Shown here: one piece after another, positions 30,821-39,376 of the stretch | Position numbering within the stretch: position 1 is the first letter of the stretch | Layout of the letters: each line of letters starts with the position of its first letter | NCBI RefSeq assembly: GCF_014805825.1 | Contig: NZ_CP061941.1 | Span: 1,302,001 to 1,366,000 of the forward strand | Length of the DNA: 64,000 nt | Source of the DNA: Marinomonas algicola | GTDB taxonomy: Bacteria > Pseudomonadota > Gammaproteobacteria > Pseudomonadales > Marinomonadaceae | Reading direction: 5' to 3' | Position numbers and translations under genes: made by a program | The notes under the pieces: model-generated | Told to the model about the DNA's origin: nothing | Database searches by the model: none | The model's input: only the letters and a program-made list of their open reading frames with translations

Positions 30821-31588
30821 ATGTCAGATTTAGAATGGGTTTACGGCATTCATGCTGTTGAAAATTTATTAGCTCAACAGCCAGATAAAATCAAAGAAGT
30901 GCGTTTTCAAGAAGGCCGTGATGATAAAAAAATTCAACGATTAACAAAGCTGTGTCGTGAACAGAAAGTGACGCACAATATTGTGCCACGAAAAGATATA
31001 GATAAGCTTTTCTCGAGCCATAAAGAAAGGGTTGTACACCAGGGTGCCGCTGCGCTTGCAGAAGTGACTAAAGCTGGAGATGAAGCCGATCTTCATAAAT
31101 TGATAGGGGCGCTGGATGAACCCGCATTAATTGTCATTTTAGATGGTATAACTGACCCACATAATTTAGGTGCTTGTTTACGTAGTGCCGATGCGGCCGG
31201 TGCTCATGCCTTAGTGATGCCAAAAGATAAATCGGCTCCATTGAATGCAACGGTAAGCAAAGTAGCTTGTGGCGCGGCTGAAAGCTTGCCTGTTTTTTCT
31301 GTCACGAACCTTGCTAGAACAATGAAGAAGTTACAAGATCAAGGTGTCTGGATTTTCGGCACGGCAGGGGAGGCCACTCAAACTATCTACGAACATGACT
31401 TAACCATTTCAAGTGCCATTGTTATGGGGGCCGAAGGTGATGGTATGCGCCGCCTAACCCGTGAGCAATGTGATTATTTGGTGAAGTTGCCAATGGCGGG
31501 TGTGGTATCGAGCTTAAATGTGTCGGTTGCTACGGGTGTGTGTTTGTATGAAATCGTTCGTCAGCGTGCAGTAAAAAATGAATCTTAG
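30821..31588 (+). CDS. rlmB: 23S rRNA (guanosine-2'-O-)-methyltransferase RlmB
   Basis: A 255-residue SpoU/TrmH methyltransferase. It has an N-terminal substrate-binding domain (residues 1-75, starting WVYGIHAVENLL), then the knotted catalytic domain with motif 1 DGITDPHNLGACLRSADAAG, motif 2 VMGAEGDGM, and motif 3 LPMAGVVSSLNVSVATG. It methylates G2251 of 23S rRNA in the peptidyl-transferase P loop. It lies downstream of rnr and its end overlaps the start of cobT by 11 bases. Confidence 0.96.
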   Translation: MSDLEWVYGIHAVENLLAQQPDKIKEVRFQEGRDDKKIQRLTKLCREQKVTHNIVPRKDIDKLFSSHKERVVHQGAAALAEVTKAGDEADLHKLIGALDEPALIVILDGITDPHNLGACLRSADAAGAHALVMPKDKSAPLNATVSKVACGAAESLPVFSVTNLARTMKKLQDQGVWIFGTAGEATQTIYEHDLTISSAIVMGAEGDGMRRLTREQCDYLVKLPMAGVVSSLNVSVATGVCLYEIVRQRAVKNES

Positions 31589-32669
31589 GGATACCTTTGT
31601 GAAAGCATTTGATTTTCCAGACATCAGGCCTTTGTCTAGGGCATATGAGTCTGCCTTAATGGGGAGAATAAATAATAAAACGAAACCGCTAGGTTCTTTA
31701 GGTATGTTGGAAGAATTGGCTTTGACTTTGGGGTTGATTCAAGGCTCAGAGACCCCCCAAGTTGATAAACCTAAAATGCTGGTTTTTGCGGGCGATCATG
31801 GCGTAGTTGCTCAAGGTGTTAGTCCTTTCCCGCAGGAAGTGACGTGCCAAATGGTCATGAATTTTTTAGCGGGTGGAGCGGCCGTAAGTGTTTTTTGTCA
31901 ACAGCATGCTGTGCCTTTACAGGTAGTTGATGTCGGTGTGAATGGTGAGTTTGAATCCATGCCGCTGTTGACAAATCGTAAGGTTAATATGGGAACAAAA
32001 GATTTTTCTGTGGCGCCAGCCATGACAGAAAGTGAATTTCTACTTGCTTTAAATGCGGGTGTTAAAGAAGTCGATGTGGCCCATTCCGAAGGTAAAAATA
32101 TTTTATTGTTTGGTGAAATGGGAATTGGAAATACTACTGTAGGCGCGGCCTTGATGAGTGCCATTTTGTCTAAGCCTGTAAGGGAGTGCGTAGGCGCTGG
32201 CGCTGGGGTAACGCATGAGGGAATTGAGAAAAAAATCTCTGTTATAGAAAACACCTTTGCTCGAATTGAAGCCCATTATGACACGCCAATCGCTCAGTTG
32301 GATGCAGATGTTCTTGCTCAAGAGCTTGCTGGGTTTGAGGTTGTTGCTATTGCCGGTGCTATGTTACGCTCGGCTGAATTAGGCATTGCTTATGTTGTTG
32401 ATGGCTTTATTTGTACATCGGCGTTGTTATTAGCATCAAAGCTGAATAAAAGTGTGGTGGATTATGGGATTTTTGCTCATCAGTCTCATGAAAAAGCCCA
32501 TCTTGATATGCTGGCCCACTTTAAAGCGAAGCCTATTTTGTCCTTATCCATGCGTTTAGGTGAAGGTTCAGGCGCCATAGTCGCTTTGCCTATTATTCAA
32601 AGTGCGGCCCTATTTCTAACGAATATGGCCAGCTTTGAAAGTGCTGGAGTGAGTGAGGGGAATGGGTAG
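31578..32669 (+). CDS. cobT: Nicotinate-nucleotide-dimethylbenzimidazole phosphoribosyltransferase
   Basis: A 363-residue enzyme that activates the lower ligand of cobalamin to alpha-ribazole phosphate. The motifs TKPLGSLGMLEELA, FAGDHGVVAQGVSPFPQEVT, GEMGIGNTT and the C-terminal MRLGEGSGA, which contains the catalytic glutamate, are all present. The ATG at 31578 lies inside the end of rlmB, so cobT is coupled to rnr-rlmB transcription; a GTG at 31599 is an alternative start. It opens a late-cobalamin cluster, but the kinase/guanylyltransferase gene (cobU/cobP) that often sits here is absent from the window. Confidence 0.96.
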   Translation: MNLRDTFVKAFDFPDIRPLSRAYESALMGRINNKTKPLGSLGMLEELALTLGLIQGSETPQVDKPKMLVFAGDHGVVAQGVSPFPQEVTCQMVMNFLAGGAAVSVFCQQHAVPLQVVDVGVNGEFESMPLLTNRKVNMGTKDFSVAPAMTESEFLLALNAGVKEVDVAHSEGKNILLFGEMGIGNTTVGAALMSAILSKPVRECVGAGAGVTHEGIEKKISVIENTFARIEAHYDTPIAQLDADVLAQELAGFEVVAIAGAMLRSAELGIAYVVDGFICTSALLLASKLNKSVVDYGIFAHQSHEKAHLDMLAHFKAKPILSLSMRLGEGSGAIVALPIIQSAALFLTNMASFESAGVSEGNG

Positions 32670-32670
32670 C

Positions 32671-33462
32671 ATGCTCCCATGGGCAGACATAAAGGAAAGT
32701 GCTAGGCGATCTTTGGTTACTTACACTCGTATTCCTTTATCTGTTGATTGGGGCCAACCGACACCGAGTTTACCTCCCATCGCCTGTTTGCCATGGGTAG
32801 GGTTGTTAGTTGGTATTCTCAGTGCTTGGCCACTCGTTATTGATTTTCTTGGGTATGAATTACAGGCTTTATTCATGCTACTTACGGCGGTACTGATAAC
32901 GGGTGCGTTCCACGAAGATGGCTTAATAGATGCGGCCGATGGGCTTGTGGGCGGTTGGACTGTTGAAAAACGGTTAGAGATAATGAAAGACTCTCGGATC
33001 GGTAGCTATGGGTCTATTACTATCTGGTTTGCTTTGTCTCTAAAGTTTTTACTGTTATTTAGAATACTTAATGAATCGAATTCGGTTTGTTGGGTTATTG
33101 TTATTTGGTTATTTATTCATTCTGCTGCTCGCGTTTTACCGCTATATATCACTAGAAAATTGCCCTATGTCACTTCAGGTGTGAGTAAAGCGGCTAACAT
33201 GATTCAAACCTTATCTTTTAAACAGCTGTGCTTTGCGATTACCCCTGCCTTTTTATTGGCTCTTTTCTCTTTTGGTTTACTCGGTGCTATGGTCTTTGGT
33301 GGGCTTATTTTTGCGCTTAATTCTTTAATAGGCATCTATTTGAAGCAAAAATTGGATGGATTTAATGGCGACACTTTAGGGGCAAGTGAACAAATAGCCG
33401 AAGTTATTCTGTTGTTGATGTCACTGTTTTTTATCATTTCATTGCAGGGAGTGATGCTTTGA
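32671..33462 (+). CDS. cobS: Adenosylcobinamide-GDP ribazoletransferase (cobalamin synthase)
   Basis: About 263 residues, an integral membrane enzyme with six to seven hydrophobic segments. The magnesium-binding motif GAFHEDGLIDAADGLVGG lies near residue 85 and DSRIGSYG near residue 113. It joins adenosylcobinamide-GDP to alpha-ribazole (phosphate) at the inner membrane. I start at ATG 32671, ten bases after GAGGGG and one base after the cobT stop; GTG 32653 or ATG 32662 are alternatives. It overlaps cobC by four bases. Confidence 0.94.
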   Translation: MLPWADIKESARRSLVTYTRIPLSVDWGQPTPSLPPIACLPWVGLLVGILSAWPLVIDFLGYELQALFMLLTAVLITGAFHEDGLIDAADGLVGGWTVEKRLEIMKDSRIGSYGSITIWFALSLKFLLLFRILNESNSVCWVIVIWLFIHSAARVLPLYITRKLPYVTSGVSKAANMIQTLSFKQLCFAITPAFLLALFSFGLLGAMVFGGLIFALNSLIGIYLKQKLDGFNGDTLGASEQIAEVILLLMSLFFIISLQGVML

Positions 33463-34058
33463 GACTTTTTTTAATCCGTCATCCCAAGCCAAATGTAGCC
33501 ACTGGAACCTGTTACGGACAAACGGATTTAGATTTAGCAGAAGGTTGGGAAATACAAGCTGAAGCGCTTAAAAATTGGTTGAGTAATCGTTTGCAAGGGC
33601 AAACTTGTTTTCAACACAGCCCATTGAAAAGGGCCTCTTCCTTGGGTGATTATTTACACAACCAGTCTAGTATTGAGCATGAGTTAGTCGAATTAAACTT
33701 TGCTGATTGGGAGGGTCTACTCTGGAAGGATATACCTCATAATCAAATTGAAGCGTGGGGGAGTGATTTAGAATTCTCGGCACCATTTAATGGTGAGTCC
33801 TTAAATGAGCTTCGACAGAGACTCTCAGTTTGGTGGACGCATCAACAGAATCAGTCGTTTGATAATCTTGTCGTTGTTACTCATTCTGGTGTGATTAAAG
33901 TTCTCGTCTCCATGTTGTGTGGTTGGCCTATGAATAAGTCCTATTTAATAGATGTTGGCTTTTGTAGTGTGACAGAGTTGTCTATTCAAAGAGGCTCTTC
34001 TGCTCAGGATGCTTATATTATGCTTAAACGACTGGGTGCGGGCGATTGGGTTATGTAG
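33459..34058 (+). CDS. cobC: Alpha-ribazole phosphatase-like histidine phosphatase
   Basis: A 199-residue protein of the histidine phosphatase superfamily. It begins RLFLIRHPKPN, where RHP replaces the usual RHG/RHA, with the phospho-accepting histidine near residue 8. TCYGQTDLDL, the acid/base segment ELNFADWEG, and VVTHSGVIK with the second catalytic histidine follow. CobC removes the phosphate from alpha-ribazole phosphate or adenosylcobalamin phosphate. The start is TTG 33459, overlapping the cobS stop, with GGGAGTGA upstream. Confidence 0.88.
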   Translation: MRLFLIRHPKPNVATGTCYGQTDLDLAEGWEIQAEALKNWLSNRLQGQTCFQHSPLKRASSLGDYLHNQSSIEHELVELNFADWEGLLWKDIPHNQIEAWGSDLEFSAPFNGESLNELRQRLSVWWTHQQNQSFDNLVVVTHSGVIKVLVSMLCGWPMNKSYLIDVGFCSVTELSIQRGSSAQDAYIMLKRLGAGDWVM

Positions 34059-34066
34059 AAATACAG

Positions 34067-34096
34067 GGCCCAGAAAGACATGGCCCAAAAAGACCT
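34067..34096 (+). repeat. Short 15-bp tandem repeat between cobC and the TRIC gene
   Basis: GGCCCAGAAAGACAT is followed directly by GGCCCAAAAAGACCT, two copies with two differences. They are bracketed by TAGAAATA at 34056 and 34101. Probably a local duplication with no obvious function. Confidence 0.5.
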
Positions 34097-34138
34097 TGTT
34101 TAGAAATAGAGTTAATGCGTTATGGTGAATAAAGAATT

Positions 34139-34762
34139 ATGACATTATATATTTTGGGAATGATTGGCATCGCTGCTTTTGCCATCACAGGTGTGATCTC
34201 ATCTGGTAAAAAGGGCATGGACCTATTTAGTCTGGTTTTTTTAGGAATGGTTACCTCGCTTGGTGGTGGCACCATTCGTGATGTGATTCTGTCTATGGAA
34301 ACGGTTTATTGGGTAAAAGATACATCTTACCTTTGGGTAGCGGCTCTGTCGTCTATGTTTGCTTTTTTTGCAGTGCGTGTCATTGAGAATAGAGAAGGTT
34401 TGTTTAATTATGCGGACTCTTTTGGACTAGCCTTGTTTACCGTCGTTGCAACAGAAAGGGTGCTGCTCTACGGTTTTTCCCCAACGATTGCCATTACAAT
34501 GGGTATCATTACAGGGATTGCTGGTGGAATGATCCGGGATATTCTGAGTCATAGGCCACCATTAGTATTAGGAAAAGAGTTTTACGCTACTCCTGCGTTT
34601 CTTGGTGCGTGCTTTATTGCCGCTTTAGAATCGGTTATTCCTGATCATGAATTTAACGCTATTTATGCTGTATCATTAATTTTCATATTACGTGTATTAG
34701 CAATACGAAAAGGACTTTACTACCCCAATTGGCTTTTATATCAAAAAAAGAGACATGATTAA
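34139..34762 (+). CDS. TRIC-family (YicG/UPF0126) membrane protein
   Basis: A 207-residue protein with about seven membrane segments arranged as two similar halves. Each half carries a glycine-rich motif: LGGGTIRDVILS near residue 41 and AGGMIRDIL near residue 127. This is the signature of bacterial trimeric intracellular cation channel homologues (formerly UPF0126). Transport of potassium or another cation is inferred from the family only. It sits between cobC and cobO, its stop overlapping the cobO ATG (TAATG), so it is part of the cobalamin operon here. Confidence 0.88.
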   Translation: MTLYILGMIGIAAFAITGVISSGKKGMDLFSLVFLGMVTSLGGGTIRDVILSMETVYWVKDTSYLWVAALSSMFAFFAVRVIENREGLFNYADSFGLALFTVVATERVLLYGFSPTIAITMGIITGIAGGMIRDILSHRPPLVLGKEFYATPAFLGACFIAALESVIPDHEFNAIYAVSLIFILRVLAIRKGLYYPNWLLYQKKRHD

Positions 34763-35370
34763 TGAGTGTTAATACAGAGAAAAACACAATGAATGAAGCA
34801 CGTTTATTGAAAAAGAAAGCCATTGTTGATGAACGGATTGCGGCGGCAACAGATGAGCGTGGTGTAACAATACTGCTCACTGGAAACGGTAAAGGAAAAA
34901 GCTCTAGTGGTTTTGGAACTATGGCTCGTGCTATAGGGCATGGACAAAAATGTGCGGTTATACAGTTTATTAAAGGGCGAAAAGAAACGGGTGAACAGCT
35001 ATTTTTTGGGCACCATCCTTTGGTTTCTTTTCATGTTATGGGTCATGGTTTCTCTTGGGAAACTCGTAATCCTGAACTGGAAAAGCAGGCGGCTGAACAA
35101 GCGTGGGAATTAGCGAAAACTATGTTAGCCGATCCAGAGATCCATTTTATTTTATTGGATGAGGTGACCTATATGTATAAATATGGCCATTTAGACGTGG
35201 AAGAGCTATTGGACGCTTTAGCCTCCCGCCCAATTCATCAGAACGTTATGATGACCGGCAGAACAGCTCCTCGTCGATTACTTGATACGGTTGATACCCA
35301 CAGTAAAGTTGAAAATGAGCGCCATGCTTTTGCAAATGGGGTAAAAGCGCAGGTGGGGATTGAGTGGTAG
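34762..35370 (+). CDS. cobO: Cob(I)yrinic acid a,c-diamide adenosyltransferase
   Basis: A 202-residue ATP:corrinoid adenosyltransferase of the CobA/CobO/BtuR type. The P-loop LLTGNGKGKSSSGFGT lies near residue 37, IQFIKGRKETGE near residue 73, and LLDEVTYMYKYG near residue 132. It transfers the 5'-deoxyadenosyl group to cobalt for de novo or salvage synthesis. It overlaps its neighbours on both sides (one base with the TRIC gene, seven with the next gene), so the operon is tightly packed. Confidence 0.94.
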   Translation: MSVNTEKNTMNEARLLKKKAIVDERIAAATDERGVTILLTGNGKGKSSSGFGTMARAIGHGQKCAVIQFIKGRKETGEQLFFGHHPLVSFHVMGHGFSWETRNPELEKQAAEQAWELAKTMLADPEIHFILLDEVTYMYKYGHLDVEELLDALASRPIHQNVMMTGRTAPRRLLDTVDTHSKVENERHAFANGVKAQVGIEW

Positions 35371-36413
35371 TTCGAGTTGCTACGTTTAATACGGCGTTAA
35401 GTCGAGCGAATCGTGGTGACTTAGCGCGATCTTTAGCCAGTCAAAATGATCGTCAAGCCCAATGTATCGCCCAAATTATTAAAGAAGTATCACCGGATAT
35501 TCTGTTATTAAATGAATTTGATTATGACGGCCGTGGCCTCAGTCTAGAGTCGTTTCAGACGCATTATGTGTCTCCTATTACAGATGTTTACCCTTATACT
35601 TTTATTGCGCCTGTTAACACCGGAATGCCTTCGGGACGTGATTTAAATAAAGATGGTGTAGTCTCTAATAGTGGTAGCGATGCCTTAGGCTATGGTTTTT
35701 TTCCTGGTCAATATGGTATGGCTATGTTGTCTCGATTTCCTATAAAAGAGAACTTATCACGGACTTTTCAACAGTTTCTGTGGAAAGATTTTCCTGATGC
35801 TTTATTGCCAAAGAACGCTGTTGGGGATGACTGGTTTGACCTTGGCGACTTGGCTGTTCTTCCTTTAAGTTCTAAATCTCACTGGGATATCGCGATCGAG
35901 ATTGATGGGCGTATTGTACATTTTTTATGCTCTCACCCAACGCCACCGGTATTTGATGGGGCAGAAAGAAGAAATGCATGCCGAAATCATGATGAGATTC
36001 GCTTTTGGACTGAGTACCTTAATCAAAATCAGAGTCTTTATGACGATTGTGGGCATATTGGTGGGTTAGCCAAAGGGGCTTCATTTGTCATTCTTGGAGA
36101 CTTAAATGCATCGGTTAGTGAGGGTGACTCATTAAATGGTGGGATAGGAGGATTACTATCACATCCAAGGGTGAACTCGAATGTGATCCCTTCTAGTAAA
36201 GGATCAAAGGAATATTCGCCAAATGTTGTTAATGCTGAATACCATACGGCCAGTTGGAAGGTAAGGGCTGATTATGTTCTATCTTCCGTTGATTTAGCGG
36301 TTGTTGATTCAGCGGTTTTTTGGCCTGATTCAAGTGATTCGAGGTCAGTATTAGTGACACAAGCCTCGGATCATCGTTTGGTATACCTTGATTTAAGTAT
36401 TAAAGACAGTTAG
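35364..36413 (+). CDS. Endonuclease/exonuclease/phosphatase-family protein
   Basis: A 349-residue protein of the DNase I/inositol phosphatase fold. RVATFNTALSR at the start, LLLNEFDYDG near residue 48, GDLNASVSEGDS near residue 250 and ASDHRLVYLDL at the end supply the metal-binding and catalytic residues. Near residue 90 the DLNKDGVVSN stretch resembles a calcium-binding EF-hand loop, common in the mostly secreted relatives. This copy has no signal peptide: TGA directly precedes the GTG start in frame. The substrate is unknown. It is coupled to cobO by a 7-base overlap. Confidence 0.8.
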   Translation: MVVRVATFNTALSRANRGDLARSLASQNDRQAQCIAQIIKEVSPDILLLNEFDYDGRGLSLESFQTHYVSPITDVYPYTFIAPVNTGMPSGRDLNKDGVVSNSGSDALGYGFFPGQYGMAMLSRFPIKENLSRTFQQFLWKDFPDALLPKNAVGDDWFDLGDLAVLPLSSKSHWDIAIEIDGRIVHFLCSHPTPPVFDGAERRNACRNHDEIRFWTEYLNQNQSLYDDCGHIGGLAKGASFVILGDLNASVSEGDSLNGGIGGLLSHPRVNSNVIPSSKGSKEYSPNVVNAEYHTASWKVRADYVLSSVDLAVVDSAVFWPDSSDSRSVLVTQASDHRLVYLDLSIKDS

Positions 36414-36545
36414 ACCTGTATTGAATACTATACGTAGGTTGTCTTTTTTATATCACAGTGTTTTGTATTTACTTCTTATAGGCGGTGTCTTACTTTAGAA
36501 TTACCTTTCCGGCTTTGTGCCAAAATGAGTAAAGTAGAGAGAGAA

Positions 36546-37157
36546 ATGAGTTCAAAAAATGGCGTTGCAAAACACAGTTTCTTGGAAGATATACAAGCCA
36601 TGGTTATCGGTACGTTACTGGTTTCGTTAGGCGTCACAATTTATGGTGAGGTAGGGTTATTGACTGGAGGGACAGCAGGTTTGGCTTTTCTTGCTCAATA
36701 TTCAACCTCTCTAAGTTTCGGTACCGTCTTTTTTATTATCAATTTGCCGTTTTATTGGTTATCAATAAAGCAAATGGGCTGGGAGTTTACAGGTAAAACT
36801 TTTTTCAGCGTATTTTTAGTATCCTTTTTTTCAGAAATGACCCCAAACTTTATTCATTTTGAAGAGATAAACTCGCTTTACGCGAGTGTTGTTGGTGGCT
36901 TTTTAATTGGTGCCGGTTTTCTGATGCTTTTCCGGCATAATGCCAGTTTAGGAGGGTTAAATATTTTAGCTCGATATCTGGCTCATACGCGTGGTATTTC
37001 AATGGGAAAATTTCAAATGTGCGTCGACAGTGCGGTTATTTTCCTTTCGATTTTTACTGTTGATTGGACGTTAATTGTTGTTTCTATTATTGGTGCTGTT
37101 GCTCTAAACTCGATTATTGCTGTTAACCATAAGCCTGGTCGATATAATGTTACTTAA
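36546..37157 (+). CDS. YitT-family membrane protein
   Basis: About 203 residues with five to six hydrophobic segments. The GEVGLLTGGTAGLAFLAQY and NASLGGLNILARYLA motifs identify a YitT_membrane domain; the C-terminal DUF2179 domain of Bacillus YitT is absent. The function is unknown. I start at ATG 36546 because GAGAGAG precedes it; the more upstream ATG 36525 has no such site. It is separated by about 130 bases from the previous gene, so it is probably transcribed on its own. Confidence 0.85.
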   Translation: MSSKNGVAKHSFLEDIQAMVIGTLLVSLGVTIYGEVGLLTGGTAGLAFLAQYSTSLSFGTVFFIINLPFYWLSIKQMGWEFTGKTFFSVFLVSFFSEMTPNFIHFEEINSLYASVVGGFLIGAGFLMLFRHNASLGGLNILARYLAHTRGISMGKFQMCVDSAVIFLSIFTVDWTLIVVSIIGAVALNSIIAVNHKPGRYNVT

Positions 37158-37232
37158 ATGTATTTAGTTCATATCATGAGTTGGAGCGGTTAATATAGGC
37201 GCTCTACTATTAGTATTAGGCGAGAAAAATTG

Positions 37233-37760
37233 ATGGTGTTATTAAAGTTAGAAAAACTTGAGCCTTACTTGGACGATCTAGTCCTTTTATTGATTGATGC
37301 TGTTGAAAATGGTGCATCTATTGGCTTTTTACCACCTGTAAGTGAAGAAGAAGCAAAGAACTATTGGTTAAAAATTCAAGATGAATTATTGAGCTATGAT
37401 CGTCAGGTGTTGGCCGTAAGGCATGAGGATCGTTTAGTTGGAACCATTCAAATTGAAACGTCCCCTAAGGCCGATGCGTTACATCGTTGCAAAGTTGAAA
37501 AGTTAATAGTTTTGCATGATTACCAAGGGAAGGGCTTCGCCAAAGCCCTTATTGAAGGGGCGGAGAGAGTCGCTGCATCAATGCAAAAGCAACTGATTTT
37601 TTTAGAAACAAGAACGGAAGATTCTGCCTCATATTTATTTACTAAAATGGGCTATATTACCAGTGGAGACATACCTAATTACGCGCGTGGTGCCAGTGGC
37701 AATTTAGAAGCAACCACCTTTTTCTACAAAGAAATTGAACCTACGTTCGAAACGTTTTAA
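37233..37760 (+). CDS. GNAT-family N-acetyltransferase
   Basis: About 175 residues forming one Gcn5-related acetyltransferase fold. Motif A reads VEKLIVLHDYQGKGFAKAL near residue 90, with the Q.GKG.A acetyl-CoA pyrophosphate loop; YLFTKMGY near residue 135 is motif B. The acceptor is unknown. ATG 37233 is used; a TTG just before it is also in frame. The 3' end lies just before the rsuA start. Confidence 0.85.
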   Translation: MVLLKLEKLEPYLDDLVLLLIDAVENGASIGFLPPVSEEEAKNYWLKIQDELLSYDRQVLAVRHEDRLVGTIQIETSPKADALHRCKVEKLIVLHDYQGKGFAKALIEGAERVAASMQKQLIFLETRTEDSASYLFTKMGYITSGDIPNYARGASGNLEATTFFYKEIEPTFETF

Positions 37761-37785
37761 TCCTACAAATTCACGAGAGAATCCA

Positions 37786-38478
37786 TTGAGACTAGATTTC
37801 TATGTATCCCATGCTGAAGGCATGAGTCGTAAAGACGCAAAAATTAACATCACTAAAGGTCGGGTCGAAATCAACGGCACTGTGATTAAAAAAGCCAATC
37901 ATCAAGTTAAAGAAAGTGATGAGTTAACGCTGGATGACGTTGTTTTGAGTTGGCCTACAGAACGGTATTATTTACTTCACAAACCTGTTGATTATGTCTG
38001 TGCGACGCAAGATGATGAGCACCCAATCGTGTTGGATTTGTTGCCGGTTAATCTGCATAAAGATTTAAAGGTCGTTGGACGTTTAGACAAAGACACGACA
38101 GGCTTACTGTTGCTAACAACGGACGGACAATGGTTGCATCGTATCACGTCGCCTAAGCACGAGTGTTCAAAAACCTATTTAGTGCATTTATCGTATCCTA
38201 TTGATCAGCAAGCCGTGACAAGGTTAATGGAGGGCGTTATGTTGAATGGCGAAGCCGCACCAACGCGACCAGCTAAAGTGGAGATTGTTACTGAGACTTG
38301 TATTCGATTAACCATCCAAGAAGGTAAATACCACCAGGTTAAACGCATGTTAGCCGCTGTAGAAAATCACGTTGTTGCATTGCATAGAGAAAGTATTGGG
38401 AACGTTCGTTTAGATGAGACATTAGCGTTAGGTGAGTTTAGAGCGCTAACCCCTAAAGAAGTAGACTCTTTAAATTAA
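37786..38478 (+). CDS. rsuA: 16S rRNA pseudouridine(516) synthase RsuA
   Basis: About 230 residues, the same length as E. coli RsuA. An N-terminal S4 domain (LRLDFYVSHAEGMSRKDA) is followed by the pseudouridine synthase domain with VGRLDKDTTGLLLLTTDG, which contains the catalytic aspartate near residue 102, and GKYHQVKRM near residue 187. I choose TTG 37786 (RLDFYV is the natural N terminus; GAGAGA lies upstream), not the upstream TTG at 37735 that would lie within the GNAT gene. Confidence 0.92.
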   Translation: MRLDFYVSHAEGMSRKDAKINITKGRVEINGTVIKKANHQVKESDELTLDDVVLSWPTERYYLLHKPVDYVCATQDDEHPIVLDLLPVNLHKDLKVVGRLDKDTTGLLLLTTDGQWLHRITSPKHECSKTYLVHLSYPIDQQAVTRLMEGVMLNGEAAPTRPAKVEIVTETCIRLTIQEGKYHQVKRMLAAVENHVVALHRESIGNVRLDETLALGEFRALTPKEVDSLN

Positions 38479-38549
38479 ATTGTGCTTACACGGTTCCCTT
38501 TATATTCAAATACATGAATATACCATGAAAAAATACAAGAGAGTGTTTT

Positions 38550-38924
38550 ATGTCGCAAGAATTATCGGTAGATCAGAGAGTTATGTTATTGGCCTCCCCT
38601 GATGAAGAACGTTTAACCTATTTCATAGAGCAAGTTAATGTCTCTAATGAAGTGTGGAGCCTAAGCAATGACCAAGGCTTTGTGATGGTAGAAACAGATG
38701 AGGGTGATTGCGTTATGGTCTGGCCTGATGCTGAGTTTGCGGCTCAATGGGCGGTGGATGACTGGGATGATTGTGAGCCAGTGTCGATTGATCTTGATAC
38801 TTTTAAGTCTACTTGGCTACCGAGTTTGATTACAGATGAAGTGTCTATTGCTGTGTTTCCGAACATTGAAGATGAAGGGAAATTATTGTCGGCCGTGACC
38901 CTGACAGAAAAACTTCAAAAATAA
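38550..38924 (+). CDS. DUF2750 domain-containing protein
   Basis: A 124-residue, very acidic cytosolic protein. The pattern RLTYFIEQVNVSNEVWSLSNDQGFVM and VMVWPDAEFAAQWA...DD is that of DUF2750, a family of unknown function in proteobacteria. The RBS AAGAGAG precedes the ATG. It lies 93 bases before the bufferin operon but on its own promoter or that of rsuA; a functional link is not shown. Confidence 0.8.
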   Translation: MSQELSVDQRVMLLASPDEERLTYFIEQVNVSNEVWSLSNDQGFVMVETDEGDCVMVWPDAEFAAQWAVDDWDDCEPVSIDLDTFKSTWLPSLITDEVSIAVFPNIEDEGKLLSAVTLTEKLQK

Positions 38925-38937
38925 AACGATAAAAAAA

Positions 38938-38965
38938 TGAACTAACCTTTTTCATAGCGGTCTAT
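38938..38965 (+). promoter_or_regulatory. Candidate ECF sigma factor promoter of the bufferin operon
   Basis: TGAACTA (38938-38944) and GTCTAT (38960-38965) are separated by exactly 15 bp, close to the E. coli sigma-E consensus GGAACTT-N15-GTCTAA (five of seven and five of six matching). It lies about 50 bases before the precursor gene. Bufferin-type operons are known to be under ECF sigma control in Caulobacter (SigF), which makes this reading plausible. Confidence 0.45.
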
Positions 38966-39017
38966 TATTTCATATGCGCATTAATTAACTTTTACATCAC
39001 ATTATGAGGCAATTACT

Positions 39018-39365
39018 ATGAAATTAAATTTAAACAAAGCTCTAATCGCTGGTGCGGCGGCGGCAACCTTTTCAACAGTAGCCGATGCGAAGCCAAACGA
39101 ACAATTATCCATTGCGCCAAATGCTCCTGATGCGATTAAAGCACAGTTTTCTGAGTGGGTGGGTGGTGATAGCATCCGTGGTCGTAAAGATCGTTGTTAT
39201 GGTATTGCCTTGTCAGGCGAAAACGATTGTAAAGCGGGTGCAGGAACAAGTTGTGAGGGTACATCGACTGTAGATTTCCAATCTAATGCTTGGACGTATG
39301 CTCCTAAAGGAAGTTGTGAATTTATTATGACGCCTAATGGTAAAGCGTCCAAGAGTGCGTTTTAA
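39018..39365 (+). CDS. bufA: DUF2282 family bufferin-like RiPP precursor
   Basis: A 115-residue precursor. Residues 1-24 are a Sec signal peptide ending in ADA before Lys25. Four cysteines follow, at 60, 71, 79 and 100, in the family layout (CYGIALSGENDC, then SCEG, then APKGSC). In studied bufferins the two central cysteines are converted by the DUF692 enzyme into 5-thiooxazole rings that help bind copper, and the protein acts in the periplasm as a copper-buffering factor. The usual HSC before the third cysteine reads TSC here. It heads a bufA-bufB-bufC-doxX operon; the gap to bufB is 11 bases. Confidence 0.87.
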   Translation: MKLNLNKALIAGAAAATFSTVADAKPNEQLSIAPNAPDAIKAQFSEWVGGDSIRGRKDRCYGIALSGENDCKAGAGTSCEGTSTVDFQSNAWTYAPKGSCEFIMTPNGKASKSAF

Positions 39366-39376
39366 GTTAGTTCCTG

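Noticed and set aside
31500..31600. Cobalamin riboswitch before cobT
   Set aside because: cobT starts inside rlmB; there is no leader and no B12-box-like sequence.
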